Source: Humulus lupulus
Lineage: Eukaryota; Streptophyta; Magnoliopsida; Rosales; Cannabaceae
Reading direction: 5' to 3'
Assembly (NCBI RefSeq): GCF_963169125.1
Contig: NC_084793.1
Span: 227,648,360 to 227,712,359, forward strand
Length of the DNA: 64,000 nt
In this document: positions 45,479 through 56,673 of the stretch, in pieces
How the letters are laid out: every line of letters starts with the position of its first letter
Position numbering within the stretch: position 1 is the stretch's first letter
The notes under the pieces: generated by a model
Database searches by the model: none
Seen by the model: only the letters and a program-made list of their open reading frames with translations
Told to the model about the DNA's origin: nothing
Program-made: the position numbers and the translations under genes

Positions 45479-46180
45479 GGTGGATCTAACTCGACTGGTA
45501 ACATGGCTTCATACCCATATGCCAAAGAAAATTGTGTATGGCTTATTGCTATTCAATGTGTTGTTCTATATGACAAGAGTACCTTGGGTAGTTCTTCTGG
45601 CCTTGCTCCTTTTGCCTGTTCGAGTCTTTTCTTCATTGTGTCTTTTAGTGTTTTATTTATAGCTTCAACTTGTCTGTTCTCTTGTGGATGGGCTAGTGAT
45701 GAAAATATTGTTGTTATACCATGCTGTTCGTAGAAATTAATGAATAAATTGCTGTAAAATTGCGTGTCATTATCTGATACGATCTTTTTTGGAAATCAAT
45801 ATGTTTTTGACAACGAAATCCAACACTTTCTTGGTCATGATTGTCGCGGGAAATTCAGCTTCTACCTACTTAGTAAAGTTGTCAACATCAACTACTGCGT
45901 ATTTGGCAATTCCTTTTCCTTTAGGCAAAGATCCGATCAGGTTTATTCCTAAAACTGCAAATGGCCACGGTCTTTGCATTTTTTTAAGTTCATTTGGGGC
46001 TGCTCGAGGTACTTTGGAGAATCTTTGTCATTTATCACATTTTTTAACAAACTCCATGGAATCATCAATCATAGTCGGCCAAAAATAGCCTTGTCCTAGA
46101 ATTTTTATTGCCATGCTTCGCCCCCCAGCATGATCTCCACATAACCATTCATGTACTTCTTGTATCTTTTTTTGAGCTTT
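45479..46180 (-). pseudogene. Element G integrase core
   Basis: The - strand holds the zinc-region pieces ([11 protein letters not shown], then CDK and QRFSKVP with the second Cys lost to a stop), then the core: VLGINLIGSLPKG, where the first catalytic Asp is Asn (codon at 45941-45943), KIVSDNDTQF with the second Asp, and HPQENRQVEAINK with the Glu. The frame is interrupted on the right by the solo LTR at 46181 and on the left by element H. A small deletion before SKKIVSDN seems likely. Confidence 0.85.
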
Positions 46181-48403
46181 TGTAGTGTCCCAGAATTTTT
46201 TTACTTAGCTAGATAGTAGTAGTAGTTTGTAGTATGTTAGTTTCTGTGGATTTTGGTTCAAACCGGGACTAAGTTGGAAACTCATAGCAACAATTATAGA
46301 TTTTATAAGTTTAACCTATAGTTTAGAAATATTGATTATAACATAAGGTTTGATTAATATTGCTGGTCCTAGAAATATTATTTATTATAACCTAAGGTTT
46401 AGATAGAATTATTAAGAATGTGGCACTTGTCATAATCATGTTTATTAAGGATTTAAGTATTTTTTTATGAATAGTTTAATTAAAAGAAAGATCTAGAAGC
46501 TCTAGAACCTTCCAGCAGCTGTTAGGATCACGTTTTGACTCAGTCAAAGCTATTTAATCAATTCAAAATATGCTGAAAAACTGAAAATACATGTTTGATA
46601 TATCAACGTATGCCGATATATCGCAGCTATAGGGGTCGATATATCGCCTACGGAAGATACGGAAAACACATCAACTTCACACGAACGAACAAGGCTCGGG
46701 ATATAGGTCTAGGCGATATATCGCCCAGGGTAGATGATATATTGCCCCAGGCATGTTTTTTTTTAACTTGAGGATTTTAAATTTGAAAACAGCCTTAACC
46801 ACTTGGACCTGCCTTTGAACGATTTTGACCGAGTTCTGGCATCTGCTGAATGAAAATTCAAATATTTTTCACTTTATATTCATTTATTTATTCATTCTAA
46901 AAGGGGTTAGTTTCACTCCTTGAAATCTATAAATAGGACCTAGTACTCAGTCATTTCCTTCATTCTTCAAGAATTCTTTAGAGCCTCCAACTGCTAAGAT
47001 TACTATAGAGAGAAACACTTGGGTTTTGGGATAAGAGCTTTTCCAATCTAAGCTTTTATAAACACTTGGGAAGTAAGATATAGTGTTATTTCGGTATCGA
47101 GGTGTAGATCAAGTCATAGTTCATCCAAGGTATTCCTATCCTTAAGTTCAGTTTTTCATAGTTCTTTAGTTTTCTTTTATTTTCTTTCAGATCCTAACTC
47201 TTGTTTATGATTCTTGGTTAGGTGTTTAAGTTCCTTGAGCATTAAGGTTTTTGGTAAGTTTCTACTTGGATTGTTTAGTTCTCTTTTTCATCTACTGTTG
47301 GTTTTAGGAGTGTTCCAAATCCCGTTCTTGTCTCCATATCCTAGTTTTTGGTAAGGAAAATAGGTTAGATTATATGTGTTTATATGTTTATGTTATGATA
47401 TTTATGCTATGATATGTATATGTATAAGTATGTTTTGTAGTTGATTGGGCATATGACTTGCTTAGATAGCAAGCCCCAAGTATTTATGTTATAGTCGCTT
47501 GGGCATATGACTTGCTTAGATAGCAAGCCCCAAGAATTACACTAGCTAATAACATAAACATAAGCATAATAAACATAAACTTACATTCGCAGTTAGATTT
47601 AGAGCTTGTGCGTGTGTATCAAGGAAAAGTTCATGGATATGAACTGTTCCTCTGATACCAACTAATGCCCCGACTAATTCTAGACTTTAGACCATTAAGA
47701 ACTACTAAACATAAATACTAATTTTATTTTTATCATTTTCATGGTTTAGAGTTATGATTTACCCTACCTCGATTAGTAGACAGAGGACCTAGATGGGTTA
47801 TCATATACTATAGTTGTGATCTAACCTACCTCGATTAGTAGACAGAGGACCTAGATGGTTTTATCACATACTATTTTAATGAGTTAATGGCCATTAATAT
47901 TGTAGTCCTATATGATATACGTTTTTATAGTCATATGTTTTATAGTATATGTATATAATATAGTCTTATGTTTATGATTTATGATATATGTTGTTAGTAG
48001 ATTTTCCTTGCTGGGCATTAGGCTCATTCCTTTCTTTTTAGAATGATGCAGGAAAATGAACATGGAAGGCGGGAAGGATTTGTGGCAGCTTGGCATGTGT
48101 GTTGAGGATGAATGAATTGAATGGACTGTTGGAAGATCGAGGATGACGTTGTTTAAAGTCTTTAAATTTATGTTTTGATGTATTTTTGCACTTAGTATTT
48201 TAAACAATTGGTTTATGTTTTATATTTAATAAACAATGGGATCCCATATCACATTTTATATTTCATACTATATTTTGTATTAGGTACAATATTTTGGGTT
48301 TTAAATAAAGTTGCGTTATTTCATATGAATGTATTTCAAAATAGTAGTTATGTCATAGTAGTTTTTAATGGTCTGAGGTCTTAGAAATAGTAGGGACATT
48401 ACA
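46181..48403 (+). repeat. Solo LTR I (2223 bp) of the element B LTR family
   Basis: It begins TGTAGTGTCCCAGAATTTTT and ends TAGGGACATTACA. Flanks are GCTTT and ACTTT (four of five equal), a likely worn target duplication. The first 290 bases match the start of the B LTR. TATA box (CTATAAATAGG) at 46928-46935. Palindromes CGATATATCG lie at 46614, 46637 and 46714, and two copies of a hairpin unit (GGGCATATGACTTGCTTAGA...) at about 47449-47535. No internal sequence remains, so ectopic LTR-LTR recombination is likely. Confidence 0.88.
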
Positions 48404-49060
48404 ACTTTTTCCTTGGATATACATCTCAATAATGGTATAAAGTCCCTCGTTGATACAGAATTCCATCGACTAGGATAAATCGAGTCGATTACCTTTGTAG
48501 TGATCCCGACTTATTTCTATTTGCTGGTAACAATCCTTGTTCGATATATTGAATGATGGGGGTCATCCATGTGTCAGCTACATGTATTACTAGAGAGGAT
48601 TCTTTTACTTGAATGCTGGGAGCTGATAAGCATTTGACCGACACTCAGCGTGTCGGCATCCTTGGTGCTTGCTAATTTGGCTAAGGCATCAGCATTGGAG
48701 TTCTGGTTGTGACGTACTTTTTGTAAAGTATACTTCTCAAACTGCGCTAACAAGTCCTTTGCCTTTTTTAGATAAGCAACCATTTTAAGACCCCTGGCTA
48801 TATATTCTCCGATGATTTGATTAACGACTAGTTGGGAGTCACTGTGTATTTCTAGTTACTTCACGTTCACATTTCTGGCTAGTCTCAAACCTGCAAGCAA
48901 TGCTTCGTATTCGACTTCATTATTGGAGGCGTTAAAATTAAATCTTATTGCGCAGTGAAACCAATGTCCCTCAGGAGTTATAAGATTTAATCATGCCCTG
49001 AGTTATACTCATTTGAGGACCCATCTACGAATAGTTTCCAGGTCAAAGTTTTATCTTGGG
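48404..49060 (-). pseudogene. Element G archaeal-type RNase H and integrase linker
   Basis: The - strand shows the RNase H acidic residues: KLFVDGSS, EYEALLAGLRLA, EIHSDSQLVV and NSNADALAKLAS. The linker to integrase follows (SWMTPI-like, YQRGTLYHYWDVYP) in frames broken by stops, and stops at the solo LTR. One stop splits the block between the Glu and the second Asp. Confidence 0.83.
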
Positions 49061-50296
49061 CGTCAGACTCTACAATCTGCTCGTCGGTTGGGAGTCTAGT
49101 GAATTTGGGTACAAAGTCTACTAAGGCTTGTCCCTTTGGTTTTACTTGTGGTGAATAAGAAATTTCAAAGTGTCCTAACTCAACTGCTCATTTTAATAGT
49201 CGACCAACAACTTCTGGTTTTTGTAAGACTTGTCGTAGTGGCTGGTCAGTAAAACCTATTATGGCCTGGGCTTGGAAGTAGGGCGACAGCTTCCTCGATG
49301 CCAGTATCAAGTAGTAAGCCAATTTCTCTATAGCAGGATAACGCAATTCTGCTCCCACTAGCTTTTTACTTATATAGTATACTGCCTTGTGGACGTTGTT
49401 TTCTTCCCTGTTTAAAACAGCACTAGCAACATACTTTGTTATGGCTAGGTATATGTACAAAGTTTCTCCTTCAAGAGGTTTGGAAAGAATGAGTGGTCGC
49501 GATATGTGGTTCTTAAGTGCTTGAAAAGCTTGTTCACACTCTATCCGTTCAAATTTTTTGTTTCCTCTGAGTAGATTAAAAAATGGGACGCACTTGTCCG
49601 TAGGTTTGGATATAAAACTGCACAGAGCAGCAATTCTTTATGTTAGACTTTGTACATCTTTAATTTTAGGTGGTGATTGCATCTCAATCAGCGCTCGGAT
49701 TTTTTCGGGATTGGCTTCAATTCCTTGCGAGTTTACTATGAATCCCAAAATATTCCTGATCCGACTCCGAAGGAACACTTGGGGGATTAAGCTTCATCTG
49801 ACATTTTTTTTAAATGTTGAAGCATTCCTGAAGGTCCTTGATGTGCTCACTCGATTTTTTTTACTTTACTAACACGTCATCAACATAAACCTCCATGTTA
49901 TTACTGATATGGTCTTTGAACATGTGATTTACTAGTCATTCGTAAGTCAACAACGTTTTTCAAACTGAAAAGCATTACCTTGTAACGCTAAAACCCCGTA
50001 TCTGTTTGAAAGCTTGTATGTTCCTCATTAGGTGGATACATACTAATTTGATTATAGCCAGAGTACACATCCATGAATGACAAAATTTCATGCCCTGATG
50101 TAGCATCGACCAATTGGTCGATCCTTGGAATTGGGAAACAATTTTTCATGCAGGCTTTATTAAGGTCTGCGAAATCTACGCAAGTCCTCCATTTACAATT
50201 TGGTTTAGGGACCAGTACGTGATTAGAGACCCAGGACAAATAAAATGCTACCCTGATGAATCCATTTTCCTTTAGCTTGTTGACCTCAACTTCAAC
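49061..50296 (-). pseudogene. pol: Element G reverse transcriptase and RNase H1, truncated
   Basis: RT begins at the break with KLKENGFI, then NHVLVPKPNCKWRTCVDFAD, SFMDVYSGYNQISMYPP and, through frameshifts, a YxDD region (NNMEVYVDDVLVK, - strand near 49870-49895) that seems intact. RNase H1 follows (AVYYISKKLVGAELRYPAIE, LASRKLSPYFQAQ). The N-terminal RT and the protease are missing; the sequence changes at 50297 to an LTR fragment. Confidence 0.83.
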
Positions 50297-51046
50297 TCTA
50301 TAAATAGGACCTAGTGCTCAGCCATTTTCTTCATTCTTCAAGCATTTAATCAGAGCCTCCAAGGGGCTAGTGTTACTATAGAGAGATACACTTGGGTCTT
50401 GGGTTAAAGCTTTATCATTCTAAGCTTTTATAAAAGCTTGAGAAGTGAGAAATAATGTGATTTCAGTATTGAGGTTTAGACTAATCCATAAGGTCATTCA
50501 AGGTATTCTTATTCCTAAGTTTAGTTCTATATGGTTCTTTAGTTTTCTTTTATTCAGATCCTAACTCTTGTTATTAATTCTTGATTAGGTATTTAAGTTC
50601 TTGAAACTTAAAGTTCTTCTTGGTAAGTTTCTTCTTGGATGGTTTAGTGTTCTTTTCATCTCTTTTTCTTTAGATTCTCACCATTTTTACTGTTGGTTTA
50701 TACAGGTGTTCTAATCTCGTTCTTGTTCCCAAATATCCCAGATTTTGATAAGGAAAATAGGCTAGATATATGTGTTTATATGTTTATGTTATGATATGTT
50801 TTATGCTATGATATGATATATGTTATGTTAAATGTTTTGTAGTCCTTGGGCATATGACTTGTTTAGATAACAAGCCCCAAGAATATGTTTTATAGTCCTT
50901 GGGCATATGACTTGCTTAGCTAGCAAGCCCCACAAATTTATGGGCATATGACTTGCTTAGTTAACAAGCCCCAAGAAGTATGATGGCCATTTTAGTCTTA
51001 TAGAATATATGTTTTATAGTATATGTTTATGATATAATCTTATGTA
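50297..51046 (+). repeat. Fragment of the solo LTR I family starting at its TATA box
   Basis: It matches about 46928-47975 of LTR I, beginning with CTATAAATAGGACCTAGT and continuing through the region with hairpin units. Here there are three units (about 50845-50975), against two in LTR I. No LTR start or end is present, so this is a rearranged piece, not an insertion in itself. Confidence 0.8.
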
Positions 51047-51812
51047 TACAGTCGATGATGGAACTAATCATGCCCATCCATTGCTCAGCTCTAAATGGAT
51101 CTAGGCCTCCCTCAAAGAAACTCCCATCTGTTCTCAACCCTAGGCTGAACCAATACTAGTGCCACTCATAGCATAGCAAAGGAAGAGGTATTCCCTAACA
51201 GTACCTACTGCTGTTTCAAACACCTAATCTTTTCCTCTTGCCTCTACAATCTTAACTACACATCTGTAAATACGTGCTGGAAATTCTAAGGGGAAGGTGA
51301 AGAACTCAAACCCTGGCTGTAATTCCTAGCCTCAGTATAACTACCACCAGGTCTCGTTATCTACCTTGGATGCATACCTTCTAATTGAATCTGAAGCCAA
51401 TAACATGACCCATTAAACATGATGAGCATATTCAAAAGCCTTCCCCACAGGAACAATCATACCACACTACATTCACAAACCACTGCAGTGCTAAAAACAT
51501 GCCCATAGCATTTGTTCATCAATTCATAACCCCTGCTCTTCCAACATACACACCATGCTTTCAACTCCAGCATGGAAATAAAAAAATTATATATTCACTC
51601 AGTAGGTAAACATATAATCATATCAATAGTCAAGAGCCAGGCTCTATCAGAATCTCATGCTCCCTAATACAATATGCGGGTAAAGCATTGACATTCTATT
51701 TAAGAAGTTAAGCATATAACCACATAAATAGTTACCATACCTTGAGTGAAACTTGTCTTTAGTGACGAGTGTACATGTCCAGCTTGTCTACAGGAACCCT
51801 TAATCTTGGGTC
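51047..51812 (-). other. 5' internal remnant of element K
   Basis: Next to the LTR the - strand has the shared leader (GACCCAAGATTAAGGGTTCC, then CATGTACACTCGTCACTAAA). Further in I cannot read a gag domain. The segment ends at the join with the LTR I fragment. Confidence 0.55.
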
Positions 51813-51824
51813 GCTCTGATACCA
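51813..51824 (-). promoter_or_regulatory. Primer-binding site of element K
   Basis: The - strand reads TGGTATCAGAGC, an exact match to the motif complementary to initiator-Met tRNA, three bases from the LTR. Confidence 0.85.
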
Positions 51825-51827
51825 ATT

Positions 51828-54595
51828 TGTAACACCCTACTACCCAGGGACCATTACTTTGTGCATTTTAAATAGTGCTAAACTCCATAACCGAGTCATT
51901 TGGCCATAATCATGTAACTAAATGTGATTAACAGTTTAGGGTTAAAAAATTTAGTCAAAGATACAACATTTCACTAATACGTTTACTGTATACATTGGGA
52001 TCCCAAAATATATTTTTAAATGTTAATTAGAACAAAATATTTAGAACCAGCCGACCTAAGCGGCAAAATAGGGTTTAACCCTAGTTCCTCTTTAAACCCT
52101 CGGCTGTGGTGGTCAAGCAGCCCCATATGTACACATCGTCACCTAAGCTCTCGAACTCAAGGATGATCCAACTTTCTTTTGCCTTTACCTGCACCACATA
52201 GCACCCGTGAGCCGAAGCTCAGCAAGAAAACTCAATATGCTCATGAACAGGTAATAACATGTCACCAAATCACAATAAGCATGCCTAACAATAATAGACC
52301 TATTCATGGATGCAAGCAAGTCCAAGTAAATGATACTAGATAAGTGACTAATGAGTCACGAACTTGGGTTTCACTCAAACCAGATAAGTGACTAGTGAAT
52401 CACGAACTTGGGCTCCATACCCTAACCAAATAAGTGACTAATGAGTCACGAACTTGAACTCTGCACCCTAAGCCATGTGACATTACAGTCACCTAAGCCT
52501 TTTTGGCCCTCACTATATGTGACTAGCCTTTAGACTAGACAAACGCTTTTATTTTCATCGAACTTGAGGTCAGTAAGCATTTAATGCTCATGATGATTCA
52601 TTTAATGCTCATGTTGATTAGATCTAATCATTTCGACTCCGTGTTCAATACGCTTATGCCGCTCTTGACTCATAGGTTAATTCCATACGACTCATGTTGT
52701 TTTCGACTAATGAGTCAGTACCACTCACAAATAAGTAATGCACCTAGGCATATATCATATGTCAAATATCCAAATATAAGGCATTCAGCATGCTTACTCA
52801 ACATTCACTAGCATAATTATGATCATGCACATTTACAAAGACTCAAGCTCTGATCAATTCCATATTCAATACTCATCCCATGCCCTAATCATATGTGCTG
52901 CTATGCATTTACAATGCAATCAATGTCCATATATAGGGCACTGAACATGCCTCATTAATAACCTTGCATGTCACATACTGGGTGCAGTTTTCTTACCATT
53001 GGTCCAAGCATAGGTTACCAATAAACAAGCCACAAGCACGATCATATTTCCAAGCCCGTAGCGATAACCTAGTCACAACCATAGTATAAAATCCCATCAA
53101 CCATAGTATAACCTAATCATATGTGCTGCTATGCATTTACAATGCAATCAATGTCCATATATAGAGCATTGAACATGCCTCATCAATAATCGTGCATGTC
53201 ACATACTAGGTGCAATTTTCTTACCTTTGGTCCAAGCACAGGTTACCAATAGACGAGCCACAAGCATGATCCTTTTTCCAAGCCCATAGCGAAAACCTAG
53301 TCACAACCATAGTACAAATTCCCATAAAAAATGGGTAAATAAATACTTTTGGAACAAGTCCTAGCCTTTGGGACGTCGAATCCTACCAAACCAGCTAGTA
53401 AGATCGATTTCGAGCCCTTAGGTTTAAGTTCCCATGACTAAAAAGCCACTTTGGCCAATTTTCCCCTTTTGAGCCGCAACCCCAAACATTAGAGCCGCAA
53501 CTCCACTCAAGTCAGGGCCCAAAGCCCTTCTCTGCCTGCACTAGCGCCGCGCCGCTCCCCACAGGAGCCGTAGGTTAAATAGCCCAGTAGCCCCATTCAC
53601 CTGCTTCATCATGCTTAAGCCGCCACACCCAAGAACAGAGTTGCGGCTAGACCTCGAACCCATCCAGAAAACCTCCATTTTCTCATTTTAAATCCTCCAT
53701 AAACCTATCCAAATATCTCCAAATCCCAAAAACAAAGTTTCCAAACATCCCAATGGCCCAAAATCATCTAAACCCAAGCCTCAATCAAATCAAAAACTCG
53801 TCAAAACATAAAATCCAATCAAAGCTTAAAAAAATTGAAAATTTAAAACTTGGATTACCTTCGATTAAGTCGTTGCCCAACTAAATCCTCCAGCTAATAA
53901 GCTTCTAATCTTCCCTAGAATCCCTATGCCTCGATCCTTGCTTGAATCTGAGTCCTAAAACTCGAGGTTCCTTAGAAAATGTGAACGGGTGTCAAAAAGG
54001 GAACGAGAGAAAGAGAGAACATTCTGAACGTTCTTTTTTTATTCTGACATGGTACTTCAAGCTTAAGTATCCTCAAGAAAATCCTAATGCTCGGGGTCCC
54101 AAAAACGCCTTTGGGGTAAAATAGTCAAAATTCTCAGAATTTCCCCCTGATCTCACTAACTCCCAATTTATCATCAAATATTTATTCCCATTACCCAATA
54201 TCCCAGTAATGTGCTAAATACCCAATATACCACTTAACTCACTTCGAGTCAAGTATAAATCCCGTTGTGACTTTCCAACTAGCTTGCCTCCTAGGATCGA
54301 CTCATGCTGATTAACCCATGCATAACCAAATAATAATGAAGCAGCATACACATACCACATATATGCCAAATATACCCAAAATGAGCCAAATTATGAAAAT
54401 GGACAAATTAAACAGAAATGGGTCCATATGCATATTTAATACACCTAAACAAGCATATTAAGTCATATTATGATATAACTCACATAATCACATAATGATA
54501 CACATAAATATCACATAATCATATAATTCCAAAATTTGCCATCCTGGCCCCCTAATCAAGGCCCTATGCCTTATTAGGAAATTTGGGACGTTACA
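51828..54595 (-). repeat. LTR of element K (2768 bp)
   Basis: On the + strand it runs TGTAACACCCTACTACC to TTTGGGACGTTACA. It contains three copies of a 44-46 bp unit with the hairpin GTGACT-AATG-AGTCAC (starts at 52340, 52384, 52430), a 228-bp tandem duplication (52884-53111 and 53112-about 53330), and a GC-richer segment with GAGCCGCAAC strings (53465-53640). No coding. The gag of element G resumes at its right edge. Confidence 0.85.
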
Positions 54596-55235
54596 ATATT
54601 TCCCTCATCTTTAACTGATTTGGCTTGAGCAACTGCTCGCATGATCCTCTGGATGTACTCTTTAAGGGGTTCTCCTTCTTTTTTCCTTATATCGGCCAGT
54701 TGGTTGTCTTCTGTCGAATGTATCCGACCAGCATAAAATTATCCGTAAAATTTTACGAGCATTTCCCTTGACACTATGTTGGCCGATGGAAATATAAAGT
54801 ACCACTCCTAAGCAGCATCAGACAAAGTAGTAGGAAAGATCCTGCATCGAGCATCTTCAGACACCTTCTTGATGTCTATCTGCATCTCAAATTTGTTCAC
54901 ATGAGATTTTGACAATAATGATTATGTTGATGAATGGGCTGTCGTTTCTCTGATCATAATCTATATGGGAAGTTTTATTCCCGACCAGTTGTTGTACTGC
55001 TTGGATTAGAGTGTCTATTTGAACCTGAAGAGCAACTTGTATAACAAGGGGAGAACCAACCACCAGAGCTAGGACTTGCTCGATGTGTCTTTCTCTTCAA
55101 TCATTGAGTATATCCCTTAAATCCTTGTCTCTTTATCTCTACTCGCTTGCTCCTTTCTGGTCAAAGACATTAGGATGCCTGGGCTGCCCCCTGCGTTCTG
55201 GCTAGCTGGTCGATTGTCCATTGGAAGAGGGTTTT
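54596..55235 (-). pseudogene. gag: Element G gag fragment
   Basis: The - strand contains capsid-type pieces: IDIKKVSEDARCRIFPTTLS, EWYF, and KKEGEPLKEYIQRIMRAVAQ, the usual Tat gag segment, plus an N-terminal part (VQIDTLIQAVQQLV). The fragments are in different frames. The piece is flanked by LTRs of K and L. By type and strand it belongs with the G pol to its left, with protease and N-terminal RT lost between. Confidence 0.65.
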
Positions 55236-56673
55236 AGTAACATCCCAAATGACCTAATAAGGCTTAATGCCTTGATTAGGGGGCCAGGAGGGAAATATCT
55301 GATTTAATGCATTATTATGTGATTTTAATGCATGATTATATGAAGTATATGAGTTATATTATTATATGACTGAATTGGCATATATGTGGACCGTTTCTTA
55401 TTAAAAGGGCATTTTAGTAATTTTGGCCTGTTGAGGGCATAATTGTATATGTTCATATATGTTATAAATGTGAGAGACGACATTATTATGTGGGTTTATT
55501 TGGGTTACTTGGCACGAGGCGATCCTAGGGAGCAAGTTAGCGATTTAGTCATAACGGAGTCAGATGCTGGGCTCGGGGTGAGCCTAGGAATAATTTGGTA
55601 ACTTAGTACATTACCTGGATTGATCGGGTAATGGGAAATTATTTGGTAATTAATTGAGAATATTGGAAGTAACGGGAATTATAAGGAGTTAATAATGATT
55701 AACGGGGTATGTGGAAAATGACAACATTTCCCTTGAGATGCTTTGAGAGAGAGATTTGGCGCTAAGGGCATTTGTGTATTTTAGGCAAATAGTAGTGACT
55801 TAGGTCACTAATTCCTTCAGCAGCAAGAAACAGAACATCACTCTTACAACTTTCTCCCTTTCTCTCTCTCGATTGTTCTTCCTCTCTATCTCTCTCTCTA
55901 TCTTGGTTTGATTTTGGAGGAAATTAGAGAAGCATAGAAGCTATGGCTTAGGAATTGAAAGCTTGAGGTTTAGGATTGATTAGCTGCAGCTAAAGGGGTT
56001 AAATTCACAGCTGAGGTAAGGTTGTAAACTCTGTTTTTAATTGTATTTTGCTTTGGTTTTGTTGTTCTTGAGCTTGAAAGTTCAATGTTTTGGTTTTGAG
56101 TTTTTGGTGGTGTTTTGAGTGTGTTTAAGATTGGGTTTTGTTGCTTGATTAGTGTTAATGTTGTTATGGGATTTTAGTGTAATTTTGGGATTGTTTGGAA
56201 AGGATTTTGGTGAGTTTTTGGCTAGGGAATTTTGGGTTTGTAGGGTCACGCCGCGACCCTATTCTGGGGTGCCGCGACCCATGTGAACCCAAGGCATAGG
56301 AGAGGTTTCTGTTTCAGAGGCGCGCCACAACTTTCAGGGGCAAGATGCGACCTGTATCTTGTTTTGAGATAGGGGGCTTTCCATTCTGGGAGGCAAGTCG
56401 CGACCCTTAGGGTCAAATCGCAGCCCGCCTAGGAAACCTTGGCCACCTTAGGATTTTAGTGACGAGAATTCAAACCTAAGGGCTCAAGATCGATCCTACT
56501 ACCCAATTTAGTAGAATTCTACGTCCCAGAAGTTAGGACTTAGTTTGGAAGCCTTTATTTGCTCGTTATTAACGAGATTCTATATTTGGTTATGACTAGG
56601 TTACTGCTAGGCGCTCAGAATGATCGAGGGACGTTCTTATCTTACATTACACTCGGACCTGAGGTAAGAAAAC
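55236..56673 (+). repeat. LTR fragment L (Tekay type), truncated by insertion of J
   Basis: It starts near TAACATCCCAAATGACC (TG mutated) and follows the K/J LTR type in forward orientation, with GCCTTGATTAGGGGGCCAGG, a GC-rich island with GCCGCGACCC strings (56240-56420) and CTACTACCCAATTT. It stops at GAGGTAAGAAAAC, where the reverse LTR of J begins, so the rest of L is expected beyond J, to the right of the window. Confidence 0.8.

Noticed and set aside
45480..46088. Hydrophobic + strand ORFs that look like membrane proteins
   Set aside because: They are reverse readings of the integrase core of G; the hydrophobic look comes from Lys/Glu-rich codons read backward.
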